Shown: in pieces, positions 1 to 9,036 of the stretch
How positions within the stretch are numbered: the stretch's first letter is position 1
Layout: each line of letters begins with the position of its first letter
Assembly (NCBI GenBank): GCA_002794775.1
Contig: NBAY01000195.1
Span: 1 to 12,941, forward strand
Reading direction: 5' to 3'
Origin: Porodaedalea pini
Taxonomy: Eukaryota > Basidiomycota > Agaricomycetes > Hymenochaetales > Hymenochaetaceae
Length of the DNA stretch: 12,941 nucleotides
Program-made: the position numbers and the translations under genes
Notes under the pieces: model-generated
Databases searched by the model: none
The model's input: only the letters and a program-made list of their open reading frames with translations
Told to the model about the DNA's origin: nothing

Positions 1-695
1 ATACATAAGATTCGAGAGCGCAGATTCTGTAGATAGGGGTTCTGGTAATATGAACTTTACTTTGCCGAATGTACGAGCACGAAAAGCGAGATATGAATGT
101 GATTAAATGATCGGGATCTACATACGTACTTATTCTCTACACTCAGGTACTTAGTGGCATTGAAACACAGGCATTTATATACAAAACCGAGGACGGCAAC
201 TTTATTTCAATTCCTATCCGTACATCGTTTCGCTTGTCTGCGATTAAATAATCTGAATGTAACAGAAGACGATCAAGAAGAACTGTAAAAGACGATTGAT
301 GTATACAATATTTATACAACGCTTCAAGGCGGACTCGGATATGATATAGAGTGGAGACAACGTACGACGATGACCGAAGAAGAGAGATGGCAAAGAAGCG
401 AATGATACAGAAAAGAATAAATATCAAGGGAGGATAGAGACAAACGACACAAGGTATGGTCAAGCTGGCGACGTTGGTGGTAAGTGGTGTACAAGGGTTC
501 GAGCTCCAGGGACGGAAGTTGAGTCCAGTTGAAACTACTGACAGACGAGGTCGGCAGTTGAAAGAATTTCGGGGGAATGATAATACAGTCCACAGCGACC
601 ACGGACTCGCGGCGCTTATTAGACAATCTTCGGTATAGGTATGCGCGGAGGATGCATTATCCAGGAATCCGCACGTTTTGAGAAAGACATTCGAA
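1..695. other. Intergenic stretch without a supportable gene
   Basis: I see no convincing gene here. Open frames of about 60-106 codons exist on both strands, but they have no recognisable domain, no intron structure and no conserved-looking composition. The part next to 696 is presumably the 3' untranslated region of the minus-strand gene that ends there. The first few hundred bases are AT-rich and could be a 3' flank of something outside the window, which I cannot test. Confidence 0.5.
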
Positions 696-1438
696 TTAGT
701 TGAAGCCGTCGAAGTGACCCTTGAGAATGCGCTCGCTCATAGGACTGGGGGACCGACGCGGCCGTGCCCCTTCACCAGGGACGCCCAGTGTCGACGCACG
801 TCTCTTTTTGCGGCCCGGAGACGCAGGCGGCTTCGCAGCTGCCGGTGCGAATGCGGTGGGGCCGGTCTTTTGCGCGGGAGGAGAGGGAGGTTGGGGCTGA
901 TGCAGACGGTGAGTCAGACTACTATCACGCGTAATAATAGATAGACCTACCCTGACAAGAGCGCCCCCCAAACTAAGCCTGCGTAAGAGTCCTGCACCTC
1001 TCTCCGATTGATCTGACGATGGCGCAGGGTTGAAGCGGGGCGCTGCCGCAGGTGCCCATCCAGCAGAGGTGCTCATGCGGCGTGCATGGCGAACAATCGC
1101 CGGCTCATGCTCCTCGTCTTCCTCAATGATGGGCTGCTCCTGGGGCTTGGCAGAGAAACCGCGACCGATGGAACCGAAGCCGGCAGTCGGGCTCTGTGGG
1201 ATGACAGAGGCAACCTTGCTCGGAGACTGGAAGAAGTAGGAGAGGATCGGAGAGGTGGAGGGCGACTGAGCGGTGTTGACGCGCGGGGCGGCAGAGAGGA
1301 TGCCGGAGTCTGAAGCGGGGGCGAGTTGGACTCGTCGTCTGAAGAAGATGCGGACAAGGATGCGGAACGAGTGCGGGAGCGGGAGTGAGTGTTGTTCGGG
1401 ATGGAGATGGGCTGGGAGGGCCTGATTCTGTCGGACAT
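696..1438 (-). CDS. Ser/Pro-rich basic fungal protein of unknown function, with apparent 1-nt frameshift
   Basis: I do not recognise a named family. The start is the ATG at 1438 (MSDRIRPSQPIS), chosen because a TATA box lies about 75 nt upstream. The stop is TAA at 698-696. Exon 1 is 1438-951 and exon 2 is 896-696, giving about 229 aa if the frame is restored. The N-terminal third is Ser/Arg-rich (SRSRTRSASLSASSSDDES), followed by Pro/Ser-rich disordered sequence. Three basophilic kinase-type motifs follow (RRMST, RRLSL, KRRAST), then a basic C-terminus ending SPMSERILKGHFDGFN, which looks like a conserved tail. Reading must shift at a run of five C (plus-strand G 1317-1321): one more C would join the two frames exactly (total 690 nt). 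A weak 59-nt intron (donor GTTCCG, acceptor CTTCAG) could also join them. Probably a phosphoregulated disordered protein, by inference only. Confidence 0.7.
897..950 (-). other. Probable 54-nt intron in the Ser/Pro-rich gene
   Basis: On the minus strand the segment begins GTAGGT at 950, has a CTGAC branch-like site, and ends CATCAG at 897. Its length is typical of basidiomycete introns. It is a multiple of three and has no in-frame stop, so retention would simply add 18 residues. Splicing joins ...GGALVR to PQPPSPP..., which fits the surrounding composition better than the retained peptide. Confidence 0.65.
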
Positions 1439-1511
1439 TATGGTAGTAGCAGTAGCGTTGAGAGCAAGGGGTGGTAAGTGAGAGAGACAAGCTCCGCTGC
1501 AACACGCTCTC

Positions 1512-1517
1512 TTTATA
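1512..1517 (-). promoter_or_regulatory. TATA box of the Ser/Pro-rich gene
   Basis: TATAAA reads on the minus strand at 1517-1512, about 75 nt upstream of the ATG at 1438. Transcription would start about 30 nt downstream, near 1485. That places an upstream in-frame ATG (near 1531) outside the message and supports the 1438 start. Confidence 0.6.
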
Positions 1518-1539
1518 GACTTACGCAGCAACTGAATAC

Positions 1540-2328
1540 AATTTACTAGTACTGTTAGCCTGTCACATGCTCATTTTTCGACTTCTTAAAACCTTATTAC
1601 CCCGCACTTTTCTTTAAATGGAAGCAAGGAATCTTCTTTTGGAAGGTATACCGAGTTCCTGTCAGTATTTAATTTAATATTCTCCGTTTGACGATTGCGC
1701 ATCCGCGACGACGTCAACTCCACCGAAGCTCCAGTCATTGCAACTAACCGCGAGCAAACTGGCGCTCCCACGGCTCGGACTCGCTCAATATGCAGAAGTG
1801 CAGAGGGACATGCTCCACCCTTTCGGACTTTTCACTACAATAGCCTTAGCGCGATTGTGCTGACTCGAACCTGGACAAATGACCGGGGTCGGGCAAGGGT
1901 TACTCATAGCTACGCACCATGACGTTTATTTTGTCAGTATGTGAGCCCAGAATTCATACTTATCAGCACCCCTAATTCTCTGTACCCGACCGTGTCTTCG
2001 ACTTCTTTTGCCTTGGCCAGACTCAATCTCCGCGACCGCTTGCTCTCTTTTGAGCTCTCTCCGCTCTTCACGAAGAACAGTCATCAACGCCGTCGCCTCC
2101 ATCCTCCGTCTTCTACAGTGCCACCGCCACCAAAACAATCTATCTCGGCATGCCGGCTTGAAATAAATCCGTCCTCCGGGCCTCGTCTATGCTTCCAAAA
2201 TCCGCGATCGGCACAAGGCCTTGTCTTTTATACACATTTAATCTCACACGAGTGCTTCCCTGGTGTACTTTACTCGCGTTCATGGGGTCTCGCGGGTGCT
2301 AATGCAGTCTGTCTCGGCAGTGAAGGAT
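1540..2328. other. Intergenic region; no confident gene
   Basis: This stretch separates the minus-strand Ser/Pro-rich gene from the tandem duplication. An ATG in good context at 1919 is followed by a consensus donor (GTATGT) after six codons, but every continuation I tried reaches a stop quickly. A short hydrophobic frame at about 2080-2166 (VINAVASILRLLQC then His/Arg-rich residues) is faintly like small membrane proteins common in mushrooms. I could not build a complete gene from these pieces. Confidence 0.4.
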
Positions 2329-3282
2329 ACGAGAAATGTATGTGTCATCCGCGGAGATCCAGCTGACTACGAGCGTTCACAGGCAGATGCGATCGACCAT
2401 TCTCAACACATAATCTCTAGTTATCCCTCGTCGGTTCCGAACGATCGTTGGGCTGGAGATGACTCATATGATGCACTGTCTTCCTTTCATGGCTCCTTTA
2501 CCGAACAGGTATCTCCGAGTCCCTAATCCGGACGGTTGACATTCTGGGACACAAATGCAAAGCTGTGGTATGCATGTTCTTTCGAAGGGGCGTTTTCCAA
2601 GAATGATGTCAAGAGCGGAGATGGCAACAGCAGCTTCGAATCCAGGTCGTCCGAGTTCTTCCTCCAAAATGCAGGTACAGAAGTCGAGATGCTCTTCTCA
2701 GCCGACCGTCGCCCTTGTGCGCTACATCGCACGGCCCATTTGTTTCCTTCTAGACTCTAATTCACTTTGCAAGTGCGTTGTGATGACGATATCATGAGAC
2801 TTCAAGTTTCAGGATAAGTATAAGTCTTGGGCCTTCGATATACGTATATTTCGAAGCGTGCAGGAGAAGTAAAGCATAAGATTAGGCATTTTGGTTGCTA
2901 AGGCAGATGGTATTGAAAAGATCGACTCAAGAGTCTATGTACTCTGAAATTGTAAAGAAGTTGGTCATGTGATCTTTGCTGTTCTCCAGGTCCGTCTGGT
3001 CTTACATGTCCTTCATTCGGAACAAACTTAGCCGTCTTGCACTGGAACTCTCCCCGACAAACGAAAGCAAGAGTTGCTCAGAAATGCTGTCTTGACTCAG
3101 CTCGTTGACGCCGGGACCGACCTTGCTTCTGTGGGGGAAAAAAAGGATCGAATATTAATGATTCGTGCATATGACATCAATGCATTAGAAAGCAGACTTG
3201 GACTTTCTCTTAAATGTCTCGGATATCCTGCCAAATGTCCTCCACCCTTTTCAAAGACCTACGACTCGACCATACGTAAAGC
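2329..3282 (+). other. Upstream part of unit 1; promoter plus possible gene relic
   Basis: The open frames here (for example 2536-2760) look superficially coding. Alignment with the second unit shows indels that are not multiples of three: a 3-nt difference near 2351, about 7 nt near 2466, and about 40 nt corresponding to 5190-5230. No reading frame is therefore kept in both copies. The last 150 nt, pyrimidine-rich with 'cctccacccttttcaaagacc', probably act as the NmrA-like gene's core promoter. I see no TATA box. Confidence 0.45.
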
Positions 3283-4748
3283 ATGTCTGGCAAGCAAACG
3301 ATCTTTTTTGACAGGCACGACCGGTTCGTCCTCCATAATTCCCTCGCTAAGTGCTAAACGCTAACGAAGTGCTGACTGACGAACAGGCTACATCGGCGGG
3401 TCCGTCTTGTGGCGTCTCCTCCACCACAAGGATGCGAACAATTTCACCATCAAGGTGCTCGTTCGTGACCCCAAAAAGGCGAAGCTCCTCCACGACAAGT
3501 TCGGCGTCGAAGCAGTCGTTGGGAGTCATGCAGACCATGACAAGCTCGAGGCGCTCGCGCAGGAAGCGGACTACGTCTTCAATACTGTGTGTTCTTCCAT
3601 CGTGTGGCTTGAACCCGGTTTATAATCGGGACTAAATTCAGTTTTTGTTAGGCTGATAGCGATGACCTGGGAGCAGCACAAACTATTCTTCGCGGAATGA
3701 AAAAGTATCATGAGAAGAACGGAAGGGTGCCGATCTATATTCATACCGTACGTTATCCTTCGTTCTAGTTGCTCCTTTCACGCATCAGAATAATTATGAA
3801 CATAGTCTGGAACCGGGATTCTCGCGGACAACGCGGGCGGTATGTATGCGACCGAAAGAATCTATGACGACTTGAAGGTCGAGGACATCGAGTCCCTTGA
3901 CCCCAAGACACAGATACACCGTATAGTCGATCTCGAAGTTGTTGGAGCGGACAAAGCAGGTCAGTTTTTCCTCCTCTATTCCTTTGCGAGTTCAACGGGT
4001 TCGATATATATTTTTCGTTTTTCTCTGTTTTGCTTTTTGCAGGTTACGCGAGGACGTACATTATTTTCCCGTCTATGATTTATGGTCTTGCGAAGAACGG
4101 ACTCGCGGAGGCTGGTATCCAGAACCCGCACTCTGTGCAGATCCCCATGCTGATCCGTGCAAGCCTCGGTCGGGGACAGGGCGGCATGATTGGCCAAGGC
4201 AAGAACAAGTGGCCCAACGTGCACATCGATGACGGTTCGTCCTCTCCCCTTCTGCCTATGCATCTAAAATTACTCAGCTGATATGATTATTCCGGATCTT
4301 CCACCTTCTAATCAGTCGCCGACCTGTACATCGTCCTCTTCGACAAAATACGTGCGGACGTCGAGAGTGTTCCGCACGGGCGCGAGGGATTCTACTTCGG
4401 TGCATCTGGCGAGCACGATCTCTACGACGTCGGCAAGGCCATCGCACAAGCTCTGGTAGACACCGGACGAGGGAAGAGTCCCGAGCCGACGACGTTCACC
4501 AAGGAGGAGCTCGACAAGTACTCTAGCGGCGTAAGTCATCAGTACCATCAAACCCAACCTAGTGTCCTGATTCTATTTTTACCGATTGCTTCAAGCCTCC
4601 GTACGCATACGTGGGATCGAACTCGCGCTGCGTCCCCAATCGCTCGCTTGCTGTCGGGTGGAAGCCTACGCACAGCACGAAGGACCTACTGGCATCGATT
4701 CAGCCGGAAGTCGAGGCACTTATTGCACGCGACGCGGGGAAGGTGTGA
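3283..4748 (+). pseudogene. NmrA-like NAD(P)-binding protein, copy A, with +1 T frameshift in exon 1
   Basis: Family: atypical or extended SDR, NmrA-like, with a cytosolic NAD(P)-binding Rossmann fold; substrate unknown. Seven exons align with copy B: 3283-3323, 3387-3586, 3652-3747, 3806-3959, 4043-4234, 4316-4530 and 4596-4748. All six introns (63, 65, 58, 83, 81, 65 nt) keep GT-AG ends and phase. Exon 1 has 41 nt instead of 40, because six T follow ATC (3304-3309) where copy B has five. From the usual ATG at 3283 the frame is lost right before the glycine-rich loop (LTGTTGYIGGS). An ATG at 3158 is in the corrected frame and would give an N-terminal extension of about 50 residues not found in copy B. 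The remaining sequence has no other damage and would give about 349 aa. The single change could also be a sequencing error, so 'pseudogene' is provisional. Confidence 0.7.
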
Positions 4749-4947
4749 AGTGAAGGAAATGAATAGCATAAAATTTAACATATATATAATTGGATTTCTA
4801 GAATAAAATAATGTGTCATGTTTTGTGGCGGACGATATACATTTTCAAGTACGTTCTTGGTATGGGTGACTGGATAACGACCCCCGAGATCATGCTCGTC
4901 CTTGCAGCATCGGGGAAACCACTTAAGTAAGCTATGAGCGCTCGCGC
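4749..4947 (+). other. 3' flank of copy A up to the duplication junction
   Basis: The stretch is AT-rich after the TGA at 4746-4748, including ataaaattt and gaataaaataatg, which are candidate polyadenylation-type signals. It matches 7434-7641 after copy B with scattered substitutions. No gene seen. Confidence 0.6.
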
Positions 4948-5981
4948 ACGAGAAATGCATGTGTCATCCGAGATCCAGCTGACTACGAGCGTTCACAGGC
5001 AGATGCGATCGACCATCCTCAACACATAGTTGCAATCTATGGTTATCCCTTCTCGGTTCCAAACGATCGTTGGGCTGGAGATGACTCGTGTACTGTCTTC
5101 CTTTCATGGCTGCTTTATCGAACAGGTATTCTCCGAGTCCGTAATCCGGACGGTTGACATTCTGGGACACAAATGCAAAGCTGTGGTATGCGTGTTGCAA
5201 AGTGGGGCGAGTACAATCGGTTTACACCCGCATGTTCTTTCGACGGTCGTTTTCCAAAAATGATGTCAAGAGCGGAGGTGGCAACAGCAACATCGAGCTC
5301 AGGTTGCCTGAGTTCTTCCTTATTACGACACCAAATGCAGGTACAGAAGTCCAGATGTTCTTCTCGGCCGACCGTCGCTCTTGTGCGCTACGCCGCACGG
5401 CCTATTTAATTTGTTTCCTTCTAGACCCTGGTTCACTTTGCAAGTGCGTTGTGATGACGATATCATGAGACTTCCAGTTCCAGGATAAGTACATAGGTTT
5501 ACTGCGTCGAGTGATAAAAATAAGTCTTTGGGCCTTCAATGTATTTATTACGAGGCGCGCGGGAGAGGTAAAGCATAAAATCAGGCATTCTGGTTGCTAA
5601 GGCAGATGGGATTGAAAAAGATCGACTCAAGTCTGACTACTGTAAGTGTAACTTGAAACTGTAAAGAAGCTGGTCATGTGATCTTAGCTGTTTTGCAGGC
5701 CCGTCTGATCTTAAATTAGGACTTACATGTCCTTCATTCGGAATAGACTTAGCCGTCTGGCATTAATATTATAATTGGGACTCTTCCCAACAATCTCCGG
5801 AAGCGAAAGCAAAAGTTGCTCAGATAATGCTGTCTTGACTCAGCTATTGCTTCTGTGGGAAGTCATCCGTGCCGATGACATCAACGCATTAGAAAGCAGA
5901 CTCGGATTTTCTCTCGAATATCCTGCCAGTTATCCTCCACCCTTTTCAAAGACCTATCTACGACTCGACCATACGTAAAGC
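4948..5981 (+). other. Upstream part of unit 2; promoter region of copy B
   Basis: It is homologous to 2329-3282. The frames seen here do not match those of unit 1 because of non-triplet indels, so I regard the stretch as non-coding or a decayed gene relic. Stops immediately precede the copy B ATG in the upstream frames (for example TAA at 5976-5978), so copy B cannot use an upstream extension. Confidence 0.5.
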
Positions 5982-7433
5982 ATGTCTGGAAAGCAAACGA
6001 TCTTTTTGACAGGAGCAACCGGTTCGTCCTCCATAATTCCCTCGCTAAGTGCTAAACGCTAACGAAGTGCTGACTGACGAACAGGCTACATCGGCGGGTC
6101 CGTCTTGTGGCGTCTCCTCCACCACAAGGATGCGAACAATTTCAACATTAAGGTGCTCGTTCGTGACCCCAAAAAGGCGAAGCTCCTCCACGACAAGTTC
6201 GGCGTCGAAGCAGTCGTTGGGAGTCATGCAGACCATGACAAGCTCGAGGCACTCGCGCAGGAAGCGGACTACGTCTTTACTACTGTGTGTTCTTCCATTA
6301 TGTGCCTTGAGCTCGGCTTATAATAGCGACTAAATTTTGTTTTGTTTAGGCTGACTGTGATGACTTGGGAGCAGCGCAGACTATTCTTCGCGGAATGAAA
6401 AAGTATCATGAGAAGAATGGTAGGGTGCCGATCTATATTCATACCGTACGTTATCCTTCGTTCTAGTTGTTCCTTTCACGCATCGGGCTAATTCTGAACA
6501 TAGTCTGGAACCGGAGTCCTCGCGGACAACGCGGGCGGTATGTATGCGACCGAAAGAATCTATGACGACTCGAAGGTCGAGGACATCGAGTCCCTTGACC
6601 CCAAGACACAGATACACCGTATAGTCGATCTCGAAGTTGTTGGAGCGGACAAAGCAGGTCAGTTTTTCCTCCTCTATTTTGCAAGGTCATCGGGCTCGAT
6701 ACTATATATTTTTGTTTTGCTTTGCTTTTTGCAGGTTACGTGAGGACGTACATTATTTTGCCGTCTACGATTTATGGCCTCGCGAAGAACGGACTCACGG
6801 AGGCTGGTATCCAGAACCCGCAATCGGTGCAGGTCCCCATGCTGATCCTTGCAAGCCTCGGCCGCGGACAGGGCGGCATGGTCGGCCAAGGCAAGAACAA
6901 ATGGCCCAACGTGCACATTGATGACGGTTCGTCCCTCCCCCCCTTTTGCCTATGCCAATATTACTCAGCTGATATAATTATCTCCGTTCCTCCACCTTCT
7001 ACTCAGTCGCCGACCTGTACATCGTCCTCTTCGACAAAATACGCGCGGAAGTCGAGAGTCTTCCGCACGGACGCGAGGGATTCTACTTCGGTGCATCTGG
7101 CGAGCACGATCTCTACGACGTCGGCAAGGCCATCGCACAAGCTCTGGTAGACACCGGACGAGGGAAGAGTCCCGAGCCGACGACGTTCACCAAGGAGGAA
7201 CTCGACAAGTATTTCGGCGGTGTAAGTCCCCAGTACCATCGAATCTTACCCGTTGTCCTGATTCTACTTTTGCCGAATGCTTCAAGTCTCCGTACCTGGG
7301 ATCGAACTCGCGCTGTATCCCCAATCGCTCGCTTGCCGTCGGGTGGAAGCCCACGCACAGCACGAAGGACCTACTTGGGTCTATTCGGCCGGAGATCGAG
7401 GCACTTATTGCACGCGGCTTGGGGAAGGTGTGA
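5982..7433 (+). CDS. NmrA-like/extended-SDR-type NAD(P)-binding protein, copy B (intact)
   Basis: It probably binds NAD(P)H as a redox sensor or oxidoreductase in the cytosol; the substrate cannot be read from sequence. Exons are 5982-6021, 6085-6284, 6350-6445, 6504-6657, 6735-6926, 7007-7221 and 7287-7433. All introns (63, 65, 58, 77, 80, 65 nt) are GT-AG and in phase, giving 1044 nt and 347 aa. The N-terminus MSGKQTIFLTGATGYIGGS holds the beta strand and GxxGxxG dinucleotide-binding loop; the loop is split by intron 1. Later come LVRDPKKAK (cofactor-phosphate region), IHTSGTGVLADNAGG, IYGLAKNGL, WPNVHIDDVADLY and YFGASGEHDLYDVGKA, typical of fungal NmrA-like or epimerase-like proteins, and a C-terminal GWKPTHSTKDLL segment. 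Length is normal for the family. It differs from copy A by about 26 residues and a two-residue indel in exon 7. No TATA box is visible. Confidence 0.9.
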
Positions 7434-8063
7434 AGTGAAGGAAATGAATAACATAAAATTAAACATATGTATAATTGAATCTCTAGAATAAAACGATGTG
7501 TCGTGTTTTGTGGCGGACGATGTAAATTTTCAAGTACGCCCTTGGCATGTGTGACTGGATAACGACCCCGAGATCATGCTCGTCCTTGCGGCATCGGAAA
7601 ATCATGTAACATCGTAAGTAAGCTATGAGTGCTCGTGCACGTGATCCTGACGCGCTTGAGACGCGTCGCAACTTGAAGGATCGACGTTCGGCTAGTCTTA
7701 TTGACTGTGCGTACAGAACAGCGTAGTAAGTAACAAGTGATCATAATCGTCCTGTAGGATCAATTTTATTGCTACTGCATGATGCATTCTAAGTTCTTGA
7801 TGTTTAATATTTAGTCCCCCAACCAAACATCAGTTCATGTTGTTATAGTCACATATGGATGTTCAATATATATAGTTGTCATATACCAATCAGTATGGTA
7901 TTAACTTAGTACATGATCATGACCAAACAAAGCCTAAATATCCTCACTGCTACTGATAATATCTACCCTGACCTTCCAAACTGTCTGAATGTCAGAATTG
8001 ATATGAAGAAATGCTTGCAGAGCCTACCTATGCATTGAGAGCTGGAGTACATTGTCCTGATTG

Positions 8064-8273
8064 CTACTGTCCACGGGCTTGATGGCCATCAATCATGGGC
8101 ACTGGTGCACCTTCCTTTACACAATGATTTTTACAATAATGTGCTGATTGTCTATCCAGCTGCCTTGTCACAGGGGTGCATTTGACATTTGTATGTTGTC
8201 TGGCCTGACATTGAATGAACTCTGAGTCGCGGTTGCAGCCACATGTGTGAGATATATACAGCTGTATACACAT
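8064..8273 (-). other. Cysteine/histidine-rich reading-frame fragment, possibly transposon-derived
   Basis: The minus-strand frame reads CGCNRDSEFIQCQ, then KCTP, HYCKNHC and a stop. The Cys/His spacing resembles a small zinc-binding module. No long frame surrounds it, and the frame before it contains stops. It may be one exon or a decayed remnant of a transposon protein, or chance. I cannot name a family. Confidence 0.2.
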
Positions 8274-8634
8274 ATTTAATCACTAGTTTTGATGTGTATT
8301 TGTTACTTCTGGCTTGAATAGATATGAGCTTGACTTTTGAGGTAGATAAGCTTGAAGGATGAGTAGATGCAGAACAATAGGTGTAGACTTTGTATGCCTT
8401 GAGAAGCTGCACTTCTAGTAAAGTGACTCAGATGCAAACATGAGTTTGGAATAAGAGTGTGCAGTATTGCCTCAGATGAAGTATTATTAGTCTGTAGGCA
8501 AACTCTTCTTTGCTTCTGTATGACTTGAAAAGAAAAATCTCATTCAAATTGAATAACAGCAGCAATGTGTTACTATTATAGTAGCATTCTAAGCTCTACT
8601 ATTACACTTTCATTCATGCTACGTTCAACTGTTG

Positions 8635-8910
8635 CTAAGAAAATGCCCCTGCCAAGTTCACCAAATTGCCAACAATTAGCAAGCAATGGAACATCTGGCA
8701 TCTAGTACTATTTGCAGTTGTGAGATTTAGACATCGTATCAGCTTGCTGGGAAGTTTCCTTTCCTTGGGGTTTGTTTGCAGAAGAAGATATGAAATTACA
8801 GATTGAGGTGTCAACTCATCCACCTGTGTGGCAATTTTGATTGATGTGTTCAGTCCACGGTGTTCTCGGTCCAGGCAATTCTGGATAATCTCCTTGTATG
8901 TATGAGCCAC
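8635..8910 (-). other. Unrecognised minus-strand reading-frame fragment
   Basis: The frame is about 90 codons and open upstream to about 8970 (HHDRKFCVDSEVAHTYKE...), ending ...NLVNLAGAFS then stop. It lacks an ATG at the listed start. An acceptor-like context (GCTAAC...CTGCACAG on the minus strand near 8960-8980) precedes the extended frame, so it could be an exon of a decayed element. No domain recognised. Confidence 0.2.
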
Positions 8911-9036
8911 CTCTGAGTCAACGCAGAATTTTCTGTCATGATGCCTTTTCCTGAAGCCTGTGCAGTAAGGTTAGCATAACATGTTGACGTCAGTCACATG
9001 GTACTCAAGCATGCCCTTGTTCCCACTTGCTGCTAC

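Larger units (their letters stand above)
2329..4947 (+). repeat. Tandem duplication, unit 1 (about 2.62 kb)
   Basis: The unit matches 4948-7641 in direct orientation, from about 0.95 kb upstream of the NmrA-like gene to about 200 nt past its stop. The left boundary follows 'ggat' at 2328 and begins acg-agaaatg. Unit 2 begins with the same acg-agaaatg at 4948. The sequence just before the junction (gctatgagcgctcgcgcacg) reappears in diverged form at the end of unit 2 near 7622-7641. Introns and flanks differ by many substitutions and indels, so the duplication is not very recent. Confidence 0.9.
4948..7641 (+). repeat. Tandem duplication, unit 2 (about 2.69 kb)
   Basis: This is the direct copy of 2329-4947. 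Its right end is where similarity to the 3' flank of copy A stops: gctcgtgcacg at 7631-7641, then unrelated tgatcctgacg. The same 'acg' lies at 2329, 4948 and 7639, so the junction has about 3 nt of microhomology. The unit is about 70 nt longer than unit 1, mainly through an insertion of about 40 nt near 5190-5230 and smaller indels. Confidence 0.9.
7642..9036. other. CpG-poor, AT-rich, transposon-like region left of the palindrome
   Basis: After the duplication the composition changes. CpG is rare and TG/CA are frequent from about 7760 on, unlike the left half of the window. No intact gene is present; small minus-strand fragments are listed separately. A 6-bp-stem inverted repeat (GACGCG/CGCGTC, 7649-7667) lies just past the duplication end. 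I found no clear terminal repeats or target-site duplication that would delimit an element. Confidence 0.5.

Noticed and set aside
143..638. Open frames of 60-106 codons on both strands
   Set aside because: They have low-complexity or unremarkable composition, no homology I recognise, and overlap each other.
696..1505. 269-residue continuous reading of the Ser/Pro-rich gene from 1505
   Set aside because: It starts at TTG, close to the TATA box, and its first 60 residues do not fit; the ATG at 1438 in the other frame does.
1926..2138. Minus-strand Arg/Glu-rich 70-codon frame
   Set aside because: It has no domain, no supported start context, and is likely a by-product of CT-rich sequence on the plus strand.
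2080..2166. Hydrophobic frame VINAVASILRLLQC with basic tail, plus ATG 1919 and GTATGT donor
   Set aside because: It faintly recalls small mushroom membrane proteins, but no splice arrangement joins the ATG to this frame without a stop.
3074..3364. 96-codon frame upstream of copy A, apparently starting at 3074
   Set aside because: The first codon is TTG, not ATG, and copy B lacks the frame. Only the ATG at 3158 is a real alternative start, and it is treated as a finding.
7849..7900. Short inverted repeat ATACCA...TGGTAT
   Set aside because: A six-base stem in AT-rich DNA is expected by chance.
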